8,195 nucleotides of DNA from an uncultured Collinsella sp. GTDB taxonomy: Bacteria > Actinomycetota > Coriobacteriia > Coriobacteriales > Coriobacteriaceae. Below, piece by piece: positions 6,533-8,195 of this stretch (position 1 is the first letter of the stretch; each line of letters opens with the position of its first letter). A program made the translations under genes and the position numbers. The stretch spans positions 1 to 8,195 of the forward strand of contig URNU01000050.1 of assembly GCA_900549275.1 (NCBI GenBank), read 5' to 3'. The notes beneath the pieces are model-generated. The model was not told the origin of the DNA. It searched no databases and worked only from the letters and a program-made list of their open reading frames with translations.

Positions 6533-6558
6533 AACTTCTAAACATATGTTTAGAAGTT
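6533..6558. promoter_or_regulatory. 26-bp perfect palindrome, likely operator
   Basis: AACTTCTAAACAT (6533-6545) is followed immediately by its exact reverse complement (6546-6558). The core CTAAACATATGTTTAG shares the TAAACA/TGTTTA half-sites with the palindromes at 6301-6317 and 6622-6635. No T-tract follows on either strand, so a DNA-binding site fits better than a terminator. It sits about 60-80 bp upstream of the proposed esterase promoter. Confidence 0.6.
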
Positions 6559-6615
6559 CACTGCGTGTTCAATTATGCCGTTTACCGAGTTCATCTGCCT
6601 GTTCTGCAATTCTGC

Positions 6616-6643
6616 TTTACACTAAACATGTTTAGATTGTATT
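6616..6643 (+). promoter_or_regulatory. Candidate esterase promoter with palindromic operator in the spacer
   Basis: A -35-like TTTACA (6616-6621) and a -10-like TGTATT (6638-6643, four of six matches) are 16 bp apart. The perfect 14-bp palindrome CTAAACATGTTTAG (6622-6635) fills the spacer, a standard position for a repressor operator. Transcription would start near 6650, giving a leader of about 35 nt that contains another TGTTTA (6652-6657). The promoter boxes are weak matches; the palindrome is unambiguous. Confidence 0.5.
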
Positions 6644-6684
6644 GCCGCGATTGTTTAGCACGCGCGGCGCAAGGGAGGCAGCTC

Positions 6685-8022
6685 ATGGAACTCAGATCGT
6701 GTACCTACGCAACCGTCACCACCTTGGGCGACTTTGGCCCCTGGATCAGCAAGGTCGTTCTCGACCTACCCTGCACCGTGCGCGCCAACGATGTCGATGC
6801 GAACACTTTCCATATATATGTAGAGCGTCACGAGCGCACGGGCGAGGTCCTGATGCGCAAGGAGCACGGCGCCGACCATGCCGCGCCCTCCGTGGGTTAC
6901 ATCGACGTTCTCGCCGCGTATCCGTGTGACGAGAACGGCCGCAAGCTCGCCGTGGGCGCCCATGTGGCACTCGAGGTCGCCGAGCAGCGCCTGACCAAAA
7001 AGATCGAAGGCGGCGTCATGGGCTCGCGCATGCTCGATGACCAGCTGCACATCACGCAGCTCGCGGCTCTTCCCGGCAACGACGGCGACGACCCCACCTG
7101 CGGCCTTGTCTTCGATACCTGTCGCGGCGACATCTGCCCCGCGCTCAAGGGCTGGAGCAATGCCGTACAAAAGACCGCCGTCAATGGTATTGCGCTCGAG
7201 TACGGCTTCTTTGAGCCCAGCTTTAAGGCAGAGGACTCGGCCTGCTTCAATCCCTTCGCGCCCGAGGCCACGGTCGTGCCCCAAAAGGCCCCGCTCGTGG
7301 TGTACCTGCACGGCGCCGGCGAAGGCAAGGGTGCCACGCAGGGCGAAGGCGCCACGCGCGCCTATATCGGCAACCGCGTGACAGCCATTAGCCAGGCGCA
7401 AATCCAGCGCTACTTTGGCGGCTTTGCCTGGGTGCTCGTGCCGCAGTCTCCCACGTTTTGGATGGACAACGGCGTCGAGCAGCTCGGCCGCTCCAACCAG
7501 AGCATCTACTCCCCCGTGCTCAAGGCGCTCATCGACGAGTTTGTCGCCGAGCATGCCGAGCGCATCGACACCGACCGCATCGTGGTCGCCGGCCTTTCCA
7601 ACGGCGGCTTTATGACCCTGCGCCTGTGCGCCGACTACCCCGATTTCTTCGCCGCCGGACTTCCCTGCTGTGCCCCGTGGTACAACGCCACGGACGAGGA
7701 CGTAGCCGCGCTCGCCAAGACGCCGCTGTGGTTTACGCACTCCAAGGGCGACGAGCTCGTGTCGCCGCAGCAGACCGTGCTGCCGCTCACGGCACGCCTG
7801 CGTGACGCCGGAGCCAACGTGCACCTTACCTACTTTAGTCATGTCGAGGACCTGACCGGGCGCTATCGCGAGGCCGATGGCTCGCCTAAGAAGACGTTCA
7901 ACCACGGCGTGTGGATCCACCAATTCAACGACCTGTGTTATCAAGACTTCGACGGGGGCAACGTACTCATCGACGGCGAGCCGGTGGGCTGCTGGGAGTG
8001 GTCGGCCAGGGTCGATAGGTAA
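6685..8022 (+). CDS. Two-domain alpha/beta-hydrolase (EstA-like esterase)
   Basis: A predicted serine esterase or peptidase-like hydrolase of 445 residues. The N-terminal 170 or so residues are strand-rich and resemble the Ig-like domain that precedes the catalytic domain in Thermotoga EstA-type esterases. The catalytic domain shows oxyanion-loop YLHGAGEGKG (207-216), nucleophile Ser305 in GLSNGG (303-308), probable acid Asp356 in HSKGDELVS, and His407 in FNHGVWIH (405-412) as the likely triad histidine. The frame is open to an ATG at 6565, but ATG 6685 is chosen because AAGGGAGG (6671-6678) lies 6 nt upstream and because the longer form would run through the palindrome and promoter. No signal peptide is seen, so it is probably cytosolic. 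It is transcribed divergently from the PTS operon and shares palindromic sites with it, suggesting joint control and a role in deacylating the imported glycoside or its products; this role is inferred. A polyhydroxybutyrate-depolymerase-like or peptidase activity is also possible. Confidence 0.85.
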   Translation: MELRSCTYATVTTLGDFGPWISKVVLDLPCTVRANDVDANTFHIYVERHERTGEVLMRKEHGADHAAPSVGYIDVLAAYPCDENGRKLAVGAHVALEVAEQRLTKKIEGGVMGSRMLDDQLHITQLAALPGNDGDDPTCGLVFDTCRGDICPALKGWSNAVQKTAVNGIALEYGFFEPSFKAEDSACFNPFAPEATVVPQKAPLVVYLHGAGEGKGATQGEGATRAYIGNRVTAISQAQIQRYFGGFAWVLVPQSPTFWMDNGVEQLGRSNQSIYSPVLKALIDEFVAEHAERIDTDRIVVAGLSNGGFMTLRLCADYPDFFAAGLPCCAPWYNATDEDVAALAKTPLWFTHSKGDELVSPQQTVLPLTARLRDAGANVHLTYFSHVEDLTGRYREADGSPKKTFNHGVWIHQFNDLCYQDFDGGNVLIDGEPVGCWEWSARVDR

Positions 8023-8067
8023 TCCGTCCCTTCGCGGGCACTGGGGTTTACCCCTGCAAACGTCCTC

Positions 8068-8120
8068 GGGCATGCATGGGCTGGCGCTTTGCGCTTCGCG
8101 CTGCGCCCGCCCATGCCCCC
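8068..8120. terminator. Strong GC-rich hairpin between convergent genes
   Basis: GCATGGGC (8074-8081) pairs with GCCCATGC (8109-8116). After one mismatch, GGCGC (8083-8087) pairs with GCGCC (8103-8107), enclosing a 15-nt loop. Flanking GGG (8068-8070) and CCC (8117-8119) can extend it across a bulge. It begins 46 nt after the esterase stop and lies 9 nt past the stop of the gene entering from the right, a fit for shared termination, but there is no adjacent T-run on either strand. Confidence 0.5.
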
Positions 8121-8128
8121 TGACGCTC

Positions 8129-8195
8129 CTATTTGGCAAGGTGTTTTTTAGAATCCATTTTGCGCTCGGCCTCGAAGGCTTGCCTGTCCCAATCG
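8129..8195 (-). CDS. C-terminal end of an unidentified protein, 5' part outside window
   Basis: The minus strand is open from the window edge to TAG at 8129-8131 and encodes 21 visible residues ending AFEAERKMDSKKHLAK. The lysine-rich, charged tail and the position behind a strong hairpin, convergent with the esterase, fit a genuine gene end. It is too short to assign a family. Its codons mix GC-ending and A-rich lysine codons, which is not diagnostic. Confidence 0.45.
   Translation of the reverse strand, partial: DWDRQAFEAERKMDSKKHLAK

Larger units (their letters stand above)
6195..6684. other. AT-rich divergent control region between PTS operon and esterase
   Basis: 490 bp without a gene, clearly more AT-rich than its surroundings, especially 6300-6660. 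It separates the divergent PTS and esterase genes. It holds a possible leader hairpin near the PTS start, a cluster of GTTTAC/TAAACA sites (6301-6342), TGAACG repeats (6318-6423), a 26-bp palindrome (6533-6558) and an esterase promoter with an overlapping palindrome (6616-6643). The six-base word TGTTTA or its complement occurs eight times here by my count. I could not assign a convincing -10/-35 pair for the PTS side. Confidence 0.7.

Noticed and set aside
6565..6684. N-terminal extension of the esterase to ATG 6565
   Set aside because: The extension would include the promoter and palindrome, has no ribosome binding site, and its AT-rich codons differ from the rest of the gene.
6195..6684. 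CRISPR array, tRNA or integration site in the AT-rich intergenic region
   Set aside because: Repeats are too few and irregular for CRISPR, no cloverleaf could be folded, and no integrase or duplicated tRNA end is present.
8043..8054. GGGG-TTTA-CCCC mini-hairpin after the esterase
   Set aside because: Only four base pairs and no T-tract; the stronger hairpin downstream better explains termination.
6766..8139. Minus-strand 457-codon frame opposite the esterase
   Set aside because: Arg/Gly/Val/His-rich shadow with no recognisable domain; the plus strand carries a full catalytic triad. It also runs across the strong hairpin at 8068-8120.

Overview
GC-rich bacterial DNA with strongly GC-biased codon use. 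The gene content and style suggest an actinobacterial gut bacterium of the Coriobacteriia, perhaps Collinsella. That is an inference from composition and protein style; the window contains no rRNA or other marker gene.

Layout. (1) 1-1839, plus strand: the C-terminal two thirds of an MgtA-type (P3B) magnesium-transporting P-type ATPase, cut by the window edge. (2) 1840-1978: a convergent gap with a perfect 15-bp stem terminator. (3) 1979-6194, minus strand: three genes in the order PTS EIIBC permease of the beta-glucoside family (6194-4767), DUF4038/GH140-like glycoside hydrolase (4557-3244) and ROK sugar kinase of the zinc-motif-less BglK type (2890-1979). The two gaps between them are not empty. 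One holds a terminator-like hairpin and a palindrome; the other holds nested inverted and direct repeats that look like a REP-type element. (4) 6195-6684: a 490-bp AT-rich divergent control region with three perfect palindromes built on TAAACA/TGTTTA and a cluster of TGAACG repeats. (5) 6685-8022, plus strand: a two-domain alpha/beta-hydrolase (Ig-like N-terminus, Ser-Asp-His triad). (6) 8023-8128: a strong hairpin, followed by the last 21 codons of a minus-strand gene that runs off the window.

How it may work together. The minus-strand genes read as a sugar-uptake and catabolism locus. The PTS would import and phosphorylate a glycoside, the cytosolic hydrolase (no signal peptide) would split it, and the ROK kinase would phosphorylate the sugar not already phosphorylated by the PTS. 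The divergent esterase, probably also cytosolic, could remove acyl groups from the same substrate. The palindromes beside both promoter sides suggest shared control by one repressor, but no regulator gene and no EIIA domain lie in the window. The substrate cannot be read from sequence; an apiosyl- or similar glycoside is a speculation based only on the GH140-like fold family.

Most long open frames opposite the PTS, hydrolase and esterase genes are antisense shadows of GC-rich codon use and are not annotated.
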